DNA of 10,496 bases. Origin: Aureococcus anophagefferens (Eukaryota; Sar; Pelagophyceae; Pelagomonadales; Pelagomonadaceae). The stretch is from assembly GCF_000186865.1 (NCBI RefSeq), contig NW_008705622.1, positions 41,587 through 52,082 on the forward strand, read 5' to 3'. The notes beneath the pieces were generated by a model. The model did no database searches and was not told where the DNA came from. It saw only the letters and a program-made list of their open reading frames with translations. Positions 1 through 6,350 of the stretch are shown here, piece after piece; position 1 is the first letter of the stretch; every line of letters begins with the position of its first letter. Both the position numbers and the translations under genes were made by a program.

Positions 1-118
1 GCGAATCACGGCGGCGGCTTGATCGCGGTGGCGCCAGAAAGCCGGGAGGCCGTGCGACATCGTGCGATGAAGCTTGTCCATGTCATCAGATCAGTTTGAA
101 TGTCATGATCGACGGCCC

Positions 119-178
119 GCGGGGTCCATATTGATATTCTTTGCATTTGCGGGGTCCGAACTGATATTCTTTGCATTC
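119..178. repeat. Two tandem copies of a 30-bp unit
   Basis: Units at 119-148 and 149-178 share GCGGGGTCC at the start and TGATATTCTTTGCATT near the end. They differ at only a few central bases and at the last base. A third unit appears to start at 179 (GCGGATTGGG) but diverges at once. Read on the minus strand the unit gives a 10-residue repeat in two frames, which is a by-product of a 30-bp period rather than evidence of coding. It is a short minisatellite of unknown function. Confidence 0.85.
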
Positions 179-216
179 GCGGATTGGGCAACATTCTTCT
201 CGAGCGGCGTCGCGCA

Positions 217-342
217 ATGCGGGCGCTCCTCGTCGGGGCCCTCGCGGCGTCGGCGGTCCCCGCGGCGCGGTCCGACGACGGCGGCGCGTCGCTGGCGCAG
301 GTCGGCTGCGACGAGGCCTCGCGCCCGGTTTTACCACTGTAG
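217..342 (+). CDS. Signal-peptide ORF, probable first exon of a secreted protein
   Basis: This 41-codon ORF starts with ATG at 217 and begins MRALLVGALAASAVPAAR, a textbook secretory signal peptide: one basic residue, a hydrophobic core (about residues 3-14) and small residues before a likely cleavage near residues 16-18. A polar stretch with one Cys (SDDGG..., VGCDE) follows. All of the first 37 codons end in G or C; the next three end in T, A and A, and a TAG follows. The change falls exactly at CCG|GT (327/328), a plausible 5' splice donor, after which the DNA becomes AT-rich. I read 217-327 as exon 1 of a longer secreted or organelle-targeted protein whose later exons I cannot find, possibly lost or outside the window. 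The mature product is unknown. A 41-residue free-standing peptide is the alternative. Confidence 0.4.
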   Translation: MRALLVGALAASAVPAARSDDGGASLAQVGCDEASRPVLPL

Positions 343-1589
343 CCACATACAACTAAAAGTTTCTTTACCAGACAAAGATCAATTTAAGAAGTATAGTGCT
401 TGTAAAAAATTCAGCATTGGTATTATAAAAAAAAGCTTCAGATACATTTATTAAATCTGCTATCAAAAAAACAAGCGTGATATCTAAAGATAAACCAGCA
501 CCACCACCACTACCACTACCACCACCAAAGCTAGATGCCACTCGGCGAACAATCCGTTTGAAATCTTGACCACCACTTGTCGAGCACTTCCTCCAGAAAT
601 GTCGTTGTAACCCACGCATGGTCCTTGAAGCCCATGACTGCACGCTTATCCTTAGCTGAAGCCCGCGGCTGCCGCGAAAAACGCCTGCAGCGCGACCCGC
701 GCTTGTAAGGCCCGCGCCTGTCCACTAAACGGGCGCCCCTGCAGCTCCGGCGGGACTGGGTTGGACACAACCATGGCCGCCGCTGCTCCAACCCACCCTA
801 TGCCCCCTCCTCAGAAAGAATTTCGCCGGCGGGCTGCTTCAGCAGCGCCGGCCAGATAAGAGCATAAGGAGCGAGTATCGATTGAGCTGCAATAATAACT
901 TACAGCTCACACTTAGCCTCCCAACTTCATCACACTGTTGTGCTGCGTCGCTGTTCAGCAGCGTATTGATGGAATTCCCCCAACGGGCTATTATGCCAGC
1001 CACCCATTTACTTGCCGTCAACTAAATCTTCTGTCCGGAACCATTAATTACTAGAGTTAAAGTCTAGCTACGGCCGTTGGGGGGATTTCAGCCATTTGGT
1101 TGAAGTACCTGTCCGCAGCTGCGCGATGGGCGCACGATTTCGGGCAGCCCCGTTTGGCATGTTCCCGATCGAGATAGACCAAAAAGAGAACACTTCGCCG
1201 TAGGAAGTCGGGTACGGCGAGTCCGAAAAACTAGTCCGCGCTGACCGTGTTAATTTACTACGCGGCCGAACGCCACGCCGCAGCGACGCAACACCACCGC
1301 CGCAGCAGTGTGTGCATCACTTGACTTATTCTCTCTCTCTCCTTTGGGCGCTACTTTCTTGGCTAATCGAAGATTACCTGTACACAGCCTTGCGCCGGAA
1401 TTGTTGCATTTTAACCTTACTCAGCCACGATTATCGATCGCAGTCATTCTATCACGAGCGCTCAGGATGATGGCCTTCGAAAACCGGCCTACCGGCCGGC
1501 TCTGATTGTCTTCACCAATACACATTCATCACACCCACACGGCAAGCAACCAGTGTTGGGGAGCAATCCCCCTCTCCAAAGGGGAACGC
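343..1589. other. Long stretch with no supportable gene
   Basis: Apart from the trinucleotide repeat near 500 and a TC-rich tract near 1329-1342, I see no convincing gene in this 1.2 kb. Minus-strand frames around 365-791 are open but low-complexity. A short piece near 540-650 (containing FKDHAWVTTTFLEE) faintly resembles the DDE_1/pogo-type transposase core, too little to call. The TC-rich tract lies about 250 bp before the ATG at 1590 and might belong to the leader or promoter of that gene. No TATA box or polyadenylation signal stands out. Confidence 0.5.
495..528. repeat. CAC/CTA-rich imperfect trinucleotide repeat
   Basis: This is an imperfect run of CAC and CTA triplets inside AT-rich DNA. 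On the minus strand one open frame reads it as a Gly/Ser-rich stretch, but that frame has no other protein-like character. It is a simple-sequence repeat. Confidence 0.7.
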
Positions 1590-1958
1590 ATGGCTTTGGA
1601 TCCTTCGCTGCGCGATCGAGTTGACCCGGAAGCTGACTTATTTGACTGGGAATTCGATACGCACGGGGATCGAGAGTGCCTGGCAGGCAATGGAGGGAAA
1701 AGCTGTCTGTTGACGCTGTTGCCTGATGGTTACGGTCAGAACATGCAGTGGCCAGTTTGTTCATTCGGCGATTGGAATGATATGCGCCCAGTGAATAGTC
1801 CGAAGCTCGAATTTTGGATTGAGAATGCTTTCCGTTGGACACACGAAAAGCAGAGAGAAATAAGCTTCGCTACCACTACTATTGGATCAAGTTGTTGCCA
1901 TCTTTTTCTTTATTTGACGCAGGCAGAAAATACTTCGTTCATGGCAAATACAAGGTAG
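1590..1958 (+). CDS. Unknown protein, 5' part (frame-split gene)
   Basis: The frame is open from before 1506, but I take the ATG at 1590 (MALDPSLRDRVDPEADLFDW) because the residues before it are His/Thr-rich leader-like sequence. About the first 90 residues look like a soluble, acidic and aromatic-rich protein with several Trp residues. After about 1860 this frame turns into an unlikely Ser/Thr/Cys-rich tail ending at TAG 1956-1958. The neighbouring frame becomes protein-like at the same place, so these two parts very probably belong to one gene of about 360 codons. I recognise no domain, no signal peptide and no membrane segment. The split could be a frameshift mutation (a decaying gene), a sequencing indel, or less likely a recoding event. 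Confidence 0.5.
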   Translation: MALDPSLRDRVDPEADLFDWEFDTHGDRECLAGNGGKSCLLTLLPDGYGQNMQWPVCSFGDWNDMRPVNSPKLEFWIENAFRWTHEKQREISFATTTIGSSCCHLFLYLTQAENTSFMANTR

Positions 1959-2671
1959 AAGAAGAGGAGAGCTATTATGATGATTATACGATTCCAGTGG
2001 AAGAATCCATAATATGGGGTACGATTGTTCCGACACATTCTGGTCGCATCCTTTCTGCTTTTTTTCAAACACACCATCTATGGACCAAGGAAATGCTCCT
2101 TTTCAGAGGTAAGCCGGAGTTTCTTGGCCTGAATAAAGCGCCTTTTGTGTTGGAACGCCTTGACAGACCGCTTCAGCTCAGAATTCTTGGCCTATCAATG
2201 TTGGAAACCAAGATTTACATCTACAATAACATGCAGAATGCCCAGAAAGATTGTGCTGGGGACACTTGTTCGGAGCTGTTATGTCAGATGAACCAGAACC
2301 GCTTTGAAAAGGGCGAGGGTTGGCCCCTTGGTTTAATGGGGGGCGTTTTGGCCAATAAATATGAGCGTCTTGCTATGCCGTTCTGTAGCCTAGAAGAGAA
2401 CAATGTGATGCACGCTGGTGAAGAGTTTACAATGTTGAGCTTTCATGGTACAGTACCAGGTGCTCCACCGCCGATTCCCGGAAAGTCGAGGATGCACTCT
2501 GTGCTTTATACCAAAGTGGGGCCTCTTGATCCCAACGGTCACATAGTGCCATCATTCCACTTCAAACAAAAGGAGCTGACGATCGGCATGTTTCACATTC
2601 CAGAATTTGTCAGTGCTGCTGCTGCGAATTGGATTAACGTCGTTCGTACAGGATTTCATTTCATGGTCTGA
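1823..2671 (+). CDS. Unknown protein, 3' part (frame-split gene)
   Basis: This frame opens after a TGA at 1820-1822 and has no good ATG near its beginning, which supports its being the continuation (-1 or +2) of the gene starting at 1590. From about 1860 it is protein-like: a basic and aromatic stretch (LRYHYYWIKLL), an acidic patch (VEEEESYYDD), several Trp, and a Cys pair region (CAGDTCSELLC). The gene stops at TGA 2669-2671. Near its end the coding sequence includes 2575-2616 (about residues ELTIGMFHIPEFVS), which is repeated exactly in reverse orientation at 2933-2974. I recognise no family. The last 20 residues, just past the repeat arm, may not be the original C-terminus. Confidence 0.5.
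   Translation, partial: ECFPLDTRKAERNKLRYHYYWIKLLPSFSLFDAGRKYFVHGKYKVEEEESYYDDYTIPVEESIIWGTIVPTHSGRILSAFFQTHHLWTKEMLLFRGKPEFLGLNKAPFVLERLDRPLQLRILGLSMLETKIYIYNNMQNAQKDCAGDTCSELLCQMNQNRFEKGEGWPLGLMGGVLANKYERLAMPFCSLEENNVMHAGEEFTMLSFHGTVPGAPPPIPGKSRMHSVLYTKVGPLDPNGHIVPSFHFKQKELTIGMFHIPEFVSAAAANWINVVRTGFHFMV
2575..2616 (+). repeat. Left arm of a perfect 42-bp inverted repeat
   Basis: The 42 bases beginning GCTGACGATCGGCATG and ending TTTGTCAGTGC are the exact reverse complement of 2933-2974. The arm lies inside the 3' end of the unknown plus-strand gene. The base beyond each end breaks the match, so the arms are sharply bounded. No target-site duplication is visible in the flanks. Confidence 0.95.
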
Positions 2672-2748
2672 ATTCAAAACTTCGATTGGGGATCACATCG
2701 GCCATTTCCTTCTAATTGGCGCTGAGCGCCATCCGGCTCAGTCGCTCC

Positions 2749-2840
2749 CATCATGGGCATTGGTGTTGTTTACATCATGCCTACCTGCTCAATTGGTTTC
2801 ATCATGCGCGTTGGTATTGGTTCCATCATATGATTGGTAC
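2749..2840. repeat. Degenerate tandem repeat, four CATCAT-TTGGT units
   Basis: CATCAT recurs at 2749, 2773, 2800 and 2824, each followed after a variable gap by TTGGT, giving units of 24, 27 and 24 bp. It lies within the 316-bp loop between the 42-bp inverted arms. One frame across it is open and gives a repetitive hydrophobic peptide, which I take to be incidental. Confidence 0.5.
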
Positions 2841-2932
2841 CTATGTTTCTGTAAAAGAATTATTCCTGTAAGTGTCGCAGCATGGTCGGTAGTATGTCCC
2901 CCCTTTCCCAGGCTCAGAAGCCATCAACGATG

Positions 2933-2974
2933 GCACTGACAAATTCTGGAATGTGAAACATGCCGATCGTCAGC
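2933..2974 (-). repeat. Right arm of a perfect 42-bp inverted repeat
   Basis: This is the exact reverse complement of 2575-2616, with a 316-bp loop between the arms. It ends 10 bp before the ATG at 2985. If a transcript crosses both arms it can fold into a 42-bp duplex. Confidence 0.95.
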
Positions 2975-2984
2975 AACAGTTGTT

Positions 2985-3287
2985 ATGAAAAAAAAAGAAC
3001 ACGATTACAAAATATTAGCACGATGTTTTAGTGTCCCATACACAGAACGAACCATGAATTATCCGAGAATCCGACAAAAGATCCCCGCGGCCGTTTATAA
3101 TTATTTGACAGCTATGTCGGACGCCGAGGCGCCGGATATGGACGGTAAACTACAGGTTTATCGTCTAGAGAAGCGCAAGGGAGAAGTGGATGATGCCAAT
3201 ATCATCGCGGGCAAGCGCGTCCGTCCACAGGGTCCCGCGCCTATCGTATCGGCTGCCCCACGGACAGTTGTGTTCCAATGCCAGTGA
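2985..3287 (+). CDS. Small basic hypothetical protein
   Basis: This 100-codon ORF begins with ATG at 2985 followed by a run of nine A (MKKKEHDYK). Internal ATGs lie in the same frame at MNYPRIRQ and MSDAEAPD. The product is soluble and charged, with a basic tract (VYRLEKRKGE, GKRVRPQ) and no membrane segment or known motif. It ends at TGA 3285-3287, after crossing 47 bp of the 3' end of the oppositely oriented glycosyltransferase. This convergent overlap and the lack of a recognisable family make it uncertain. It could be a small gene, an exon, or a chance frame. Confidence 0.25.
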   Translation: MKKKEHDYKILARCFSVPYTERTMNYPRIRQKIPAAVYNYLTAMSDAEAPDMDGKLQVYRLEKRKGEVDDANIIAGKRVRPQGPAPIVSAAPRTVVFQCQ

Positions 3288-4020
3288 TGTTACGGCGATG
3301 TAGACTCACACGAAATAGCGGTTTGTTTCCGCTTGTACCAAAATGCCGAATAAGCTCCCCACGAGGGGTGTTGAACAAGTCTTCGCGTGATGCAATTTGC
3401 ACGTGCCGCTGCAACGAAGGGTACCGCACGAGGAGATCGTTGAGAACACGCTGATCGTGCGCGTAATTGCCAAGGTATGGCAAGCGTAGTATAACATAAG
3501 TGGTACGAGTCGGTTTGATAAGCATGAACCCAAGATTTATTAGTGTGTTATTAAGATTGTTGACGCCGGCATTCCCCTTGAAACTAGTACTGTGCCCGCC
3601 GGGGTAGAGGAGTCGCTCCGGGTTCCTATAGAAATCAACAACGTCTAGATGTTCTGCGATCTCTGACACACCTGGCATTGGCATAGCATCTGGATCCATG
3701 AATCCAATAAGGTCACATTCTGGGAAAACCTCAATGCTTCGCATAAGCAGCGTTGCCTTGTACCAAGCTACGTTTCGCGTTCGCCACAGAATTTCGGACA
3801 TGCGTGAAAAAGGGTGAGGAAGTTGTGAGCAGGTGGTTGCGACATTTCTCGATCCGAAGTCGTTGTCGCAAACTGATTTGAGCTGTGTCCTAGCCGCCAC
3901 TCTGAACATTCCTTCTGCTTGAGCGATTGAATGTCGCTGATTGCACCACAGACAATGATGGATTACTAAGAACCAGCCAGCTTGTCCGGTGGCTGGCACA
4001 CATTGCTCGATGCGTACCAC
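3241..4020 (-). CDS. GT-A-type glycosyltransferase-like protein, N-terminus incomplete
   Basis: The product resembles nucleotide-sugar transferases of the GT34/GT77 type (GT-A fold), which add sugars to glycans in the Golgi. Numbering from the 259-residue frame, the key stretch at about 85-116 has AWYKATLLMRSIEVFPECD followed by LIGFMDPDAM. This fits the usual order 'W-K ... whole-residue helix ... hydrophobic strand, D-x-D', with D109 and D111 as the metal and sugar-nucleotide ligands. INLGFMLIKP (161-170), HDQ (188-190) and RHFGTSGNK (225-233) follow in the order expected for the rest of the catalytic core. The frame is open up to 4068, after a TAA at 4069-4071, but has no ATG until 3909. 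The N-terminal membrane anchor expected of a Golgi enzyme is therefore missing or on an upstream exon; an AG acceptor just before 4052 would suit. The stop is TAG at 3241-3243. Substrate unknown. Confidence 0.6.
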   Translation of the reverse strand: MVRIEQCVPATGQAGWFLVIHHCLWCNQRHSIAQAEGMFRVAARTQLKSVCDNDFGSRNVATTCSQLPHPFSRMSEILWRTRNVAWYKATLLMRSIEVFPECDLIGFMDPDAMPMPGVSEIAEHLDVVDFYRNPERLLYPGGHSTSFKGNAGVNNLNNTLINLGFMLIKPTRTTYVILRLPYLGNYAHDQRVLNDLLVRYPSLQRHVQIASREDLFNTPRGELIRHFGTSGNKPLFRVSLHRRNITGIGTQLSVGQPIR

Positions 4021-4110
4021 ATACTGTCCAGGGAAAAAATGGTTCCGATTTTCTGCGAGACTTTGTAATTACGCGTGTGCGCGCACGGGGGGCTTCGAAA
4101 AACGAAGTCC

Positions 4111-4139
4111 TTATTATAGTGTGTTATTATAGTGTGTTA
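4111..4139. repeat. 13-bp tandem duplication
   Basis: TTATTATAGTGTG occurs twice in direct succession (4111-4123 and 4124-4136), followed by TTA. It lies just upstream of the start of the glycosyltransferase open frame on the minus strand. No function is apparent. Confidence 0.75.
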
Positions 4140-4192
4140 GCATGCAAACATGAATGGGCAAAATCCTAGAATGTTGTTCCCGAGCAAGACTC

Positions 4193-4221
4193 TTTGTGCT
4201 CATGCTCATCAAGAGCACAAA
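4193..4221. other. Hairpin with 9-bp perfect stem
   Basis: TTTGTGCTC (4193-4201) pairs exactly with GAGCACAAA (4213-4221) across an 11-base loop. It is in the spacer between the glycosyltransferase and the membrane-protein gene, both transcribed leftward, so it could lie in a 3' UTR or promoter. No poly-T tract follows. Confidence 0.4.
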
Positions 4222-4789
4222 CATCGCAGGCTGGCAAGTATGGGGAGACACTGAAGCCCGGAATTTTGCCGTTTTGAGCCGAGCCCCGAGACTGCGTCTA
4301 TCCTGAAGAACCCGTGGGCGTAGGAACTCGAAAACGGCTTTGGGTTTGTCCCCATCCTTCTGGATTGAGCGAAGCTATGGTACTAGAAGAGCTCGTTTTT
4401 CCTCCACGGAACGCGCGTCGGGGACTCGCGGGCGTTTCGAGCATGTTCGTGCAGGTGTGATATGTGCAGGTGATATATTAATGTGTACCGCCAGGATATA
4501 TCAGCCGTTAATGAACGAGGTTAGTGCTGGCTAATTTCCCCCGATGTGGTCTGGGCTATAGAATAGCCCCATTTAATATGCGGGACTTAGATTCTTAACA
4601 TAAAAGACCAAAAAAACGTGTGTCCTCTGGTTTTTGGAGGTTTGCTCTGTACCAACGACCCGCTACGTAGGTCTGAGAGGAATAAACAGGGATTGGGAGC
4701 CTCGGTTCAGCATTCTGTTCGCAAGATGGCCCAGTCTCTTGGAAAACGGTCGTAGGTGTGACATGTCACATGAGAGCAATTCCCACTTC
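4222..4789. other. Spacer with a small hairpin and no gene
   Basis: This spacer lies downstream of the minus-strand membrane-protein gene. A 7-bp stem with a 3-base loop (GGGCTAT at 4553-4559 with ATAGCCC at 4563-4569) is the only clear structure. A short plus-strand open frame (4340-4534) has no protein-like features. Nothing else is supportable. Confidence 0.4.
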
Positions 4790-5773
4790 CTATTTGGCAG
4801 GACCCACCTTAGACCCCGACCCCGCCATCAAGAACAGCACCATGAATACGAGGAGGTCGATACCAAAGAAAAGGACTGCCATAATAATCGCACCAACGGG
4901 GGCCATGATGGCGGCTGATGTCTCCATATCCTCTCCGATGTATAGTGTCCAGCACTCCTTCACAGTGTAGGATGAGACACACCAAGTTTTCGCGAAGGAT
5001 GTGGTTGGAGGACTCGCGAGGTACGCTGGGTTATGGAATGCCCCCGGGACTCCCGCGCCGCCAAAATCAATCATCCAACCGTTTATGTCTAGCCCGGCTT
5101 GGAGGACCTGTACACCGCTCTTCGCATACACGCGTAGGATGACCATGATTTCCTTGTCCGCGTTGAGCTTATCTGGGATTGCCTGCCAAGCGAAGTCAGG
5201 AAGACCCCCGATAAAACAGGAACACGATGTCCAATTTGAGGCGGCAACACAGCCCGGGGTGTAAGCAGCTGGGGCCAACAAATCTGTGTACGCGCATTCG
5301 GTCGGGAGGCATTGCAAAAGCCGCGCGCACAATCCGATGGCAGCGTATGGCGTTATTTGTAAGAGGCAATCAGTCCATTCGATCATCGGGATGATGGGAT
5401 CTTCGAACACATTGGTCCTGGAAGGCCAGTGAATACCAAGTGAGTCCCCATCGTCGGTGTATGTATTCACATAATTTAAGCCAGTGTTGGCCCAATCAGC
5501 GGGAAGGCCCAAGGGATACATCCAGGGTTCGCCATAACATGGGACCCCAGAAAAGCTAGGCGCGCCACCAAAGGCCATGCCATAATTCATTTTGAGAATG
5601 GCATCATCAAATGCGGCCCGGCGTGCCACTGAATCGCCAATTTTTCCTTGACGAAGGCCACTGCGGACAATTTCTTTTGCGAATTTACCGACGTTCGCCG
5701 GGATCATCATCGCGAAGATGAGGCCGAACAATAGACCAACCGATACGCATATCACTTTGCAGACGGGATTCAT
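4790..5773 (-). CDS. Two-span, Cys-rich membrane protein of unknown family
   Basis: I start at the ATG at 5773 (MNPVCKVICVSVGLLF), because the eight residues before it rest only on a GTG. The product is 327 residues and intronless. Residues about 7-24 form a hydrophobic signal-anchor. Residues about 287-317 form a long C-terminal membrane segment containing one Asp (FFGIDLLVF), and a short basic tail follows. Between them is a domain of about 250 residues with ten Cys, an even number suggesting disulfides (for example VPC, GLCARLLQC, TEC, TSCSC, TWC, KEC), and one N-glycosylation sequon (NWT). This points to a domain facing the ER lumen or cell surface, held by both ends, a topology shared with CD36-like and similar proteins but without their sequence motifs. 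No function can be assigned. The stop is TAG at 4790-4792. An AT-rich, TATA-like stretch lies about 70-90 bp upstream, near 5843-5862. Confidence 0.65.
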   Translation of the reverse strand: MNPVCKVICVSVGLLFGLIFAMMIPANVGKFAKEIVRSGLRQGKIGDSVARRAAFDDAILKMNYGMAFGGAPSFSGVPCYGEPWMYPLGLPADWANTGLNYVNTYTDDGDSLGIHWPSRTNVFEDPIIPMIEWTDCLLQITPYAAIGLCARLLQCLPTECAYTDLLAPAAYTPGCVAASNWTSCSCFIGGLPDFAWQAIPDKLNADKEIMVILRVYAKSGVQVLQAGLDINGWMIDFGGAGVPGAFHNPAYLASPPTTSFAKTWCVSSYTVKECWTLYIGEDMETSAAIMAPVGAIIMAVLFFGIDLLVFMVLFLMAGSGSKVGPAK

Positions 5774-6188
5774 GGCGCGTTGTCTCTGTCGTTGCACGGA
5801 GTTAGTGTATCCAACGTTTACCAGGATATTAAGGAATGATACAAGATATAGAATGATATAGTTGGATTAGGATCTGCACACGCCCGCCGATTACAGACCA
5901 TGTCATTCATGTTCCTCGCGACGAGGCCGTCCGGCTGACTGCGCTTGCATTCGGGCTAGCTCCTCCCATGCCCAAAGCTCCTGTCGCACCAGGAACCCAG
6001 CCCAGCCGCTGCTCTAGGGCGGCGACGGCCCGGAGGCGAGCTTCGCTCTAGCTAGGCTTACTCTTCTGCGGTAGTATACAAGTAGCTTACCGGTCCGTCG
6101 CAAGTAACAAAAGATTCGTCGCATGAAATTCGCCTAAGTCCACGATGGAGCTGCTGGCAGCCTGATGAGCTGCTCATAGCTCGCTCAA
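5774..6188. other. Intergenic region left of the mobile element
   Basis: This holds the upstream region of the membrane-protein gene and the left flank of the mobile element. Near 5833-5860 there is an AT-rich stretch with repeated GAATGATA. A 36-codon minus-strand open stretch (5903-6013, containing LVRQELWAWEELARMQ) looks like the end of an amphipathic, Trp-rich protein, but it is closed by TAG just upstream and could only be a terminal exon or a gene remnant. Nothing else is convincing. Confidence 0.35.
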
Positions 6189-6345
6189 AAATTGCATTTA
6201 CGGCAGTACAATATGTTTCCGGTAACGAGTTAGTGAGTTTAGACCACCTATCATCATCCAGCTAAATAAAACTGCTGGTTGTGGTGGTCCTCTCCCAGCT
6301 CGCCGCTTCCCCGGGGTCCGGGGTGGCGCGGCTTATATTTTTTGG
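6189..6345 (+). repeat. Left 157-bp terminal direct repeat
   Basis: Identical base for base to 7943-8099, at an offset of 1754. It contains AATAAA (6265-6270), a CCCCGGGG palindrome near 6309-6316, and a TATA-like TTATATTTTTT at its right end. The recombinase ATG follows 5 bp later, so the repeat probably supplies its leader and perhaps its promoter. The match stops at GG (6344-6345), after which the two copies differ. Confidence 0.97.
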
Positions 6346-6350
6346 GTCAT

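Noticed and set aside
74..454. 126-codon plus-strand frame and overlapping minus-strand frames at the left end
   Set aside because: They are Arg/Pro-rich translations of GC-rich DNA that cross the signal-peptide exon in wrong frames; the G/C-ending third positions support only the 217 frame.
1085..1110. Relic of a dinoflagellate spliced leader
   Set aside because: Only AGCCATTT and a few scattered bases agree with the spliced leader, so this is within chance.
2607..2939. 110-codon plus-strand frame across the inverted-repeat loop
   Set aside because: It begins inside the left arm in a different frame from the gene, has no initiating ATG, and its hydrophobic repeats follow from the degenerate CATCAT repeat.
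3927..4169. Plus-strand frame opposite the glycosyltransferase start
   Set aside because: It lies antisense to a better-supported gene and shows no domain, membrane segment or composition of its own.
6100..6188. Continuation of the large minus-strand gene to the left of the element
   Set aside because: Joining 8100 directly to 6188 gives a stop within five codons. A longer open frame appears only if the junction is shifted by a base within the A run, which I cannot justify.
6279..6350. Start of the recombinase at TTG inside the left repeat
   Set aside because: A TTG start is not expected in a nuclear gene, and the first 22 residues would be repeat sequence. The ATG at 6351 just after the repeat is better.
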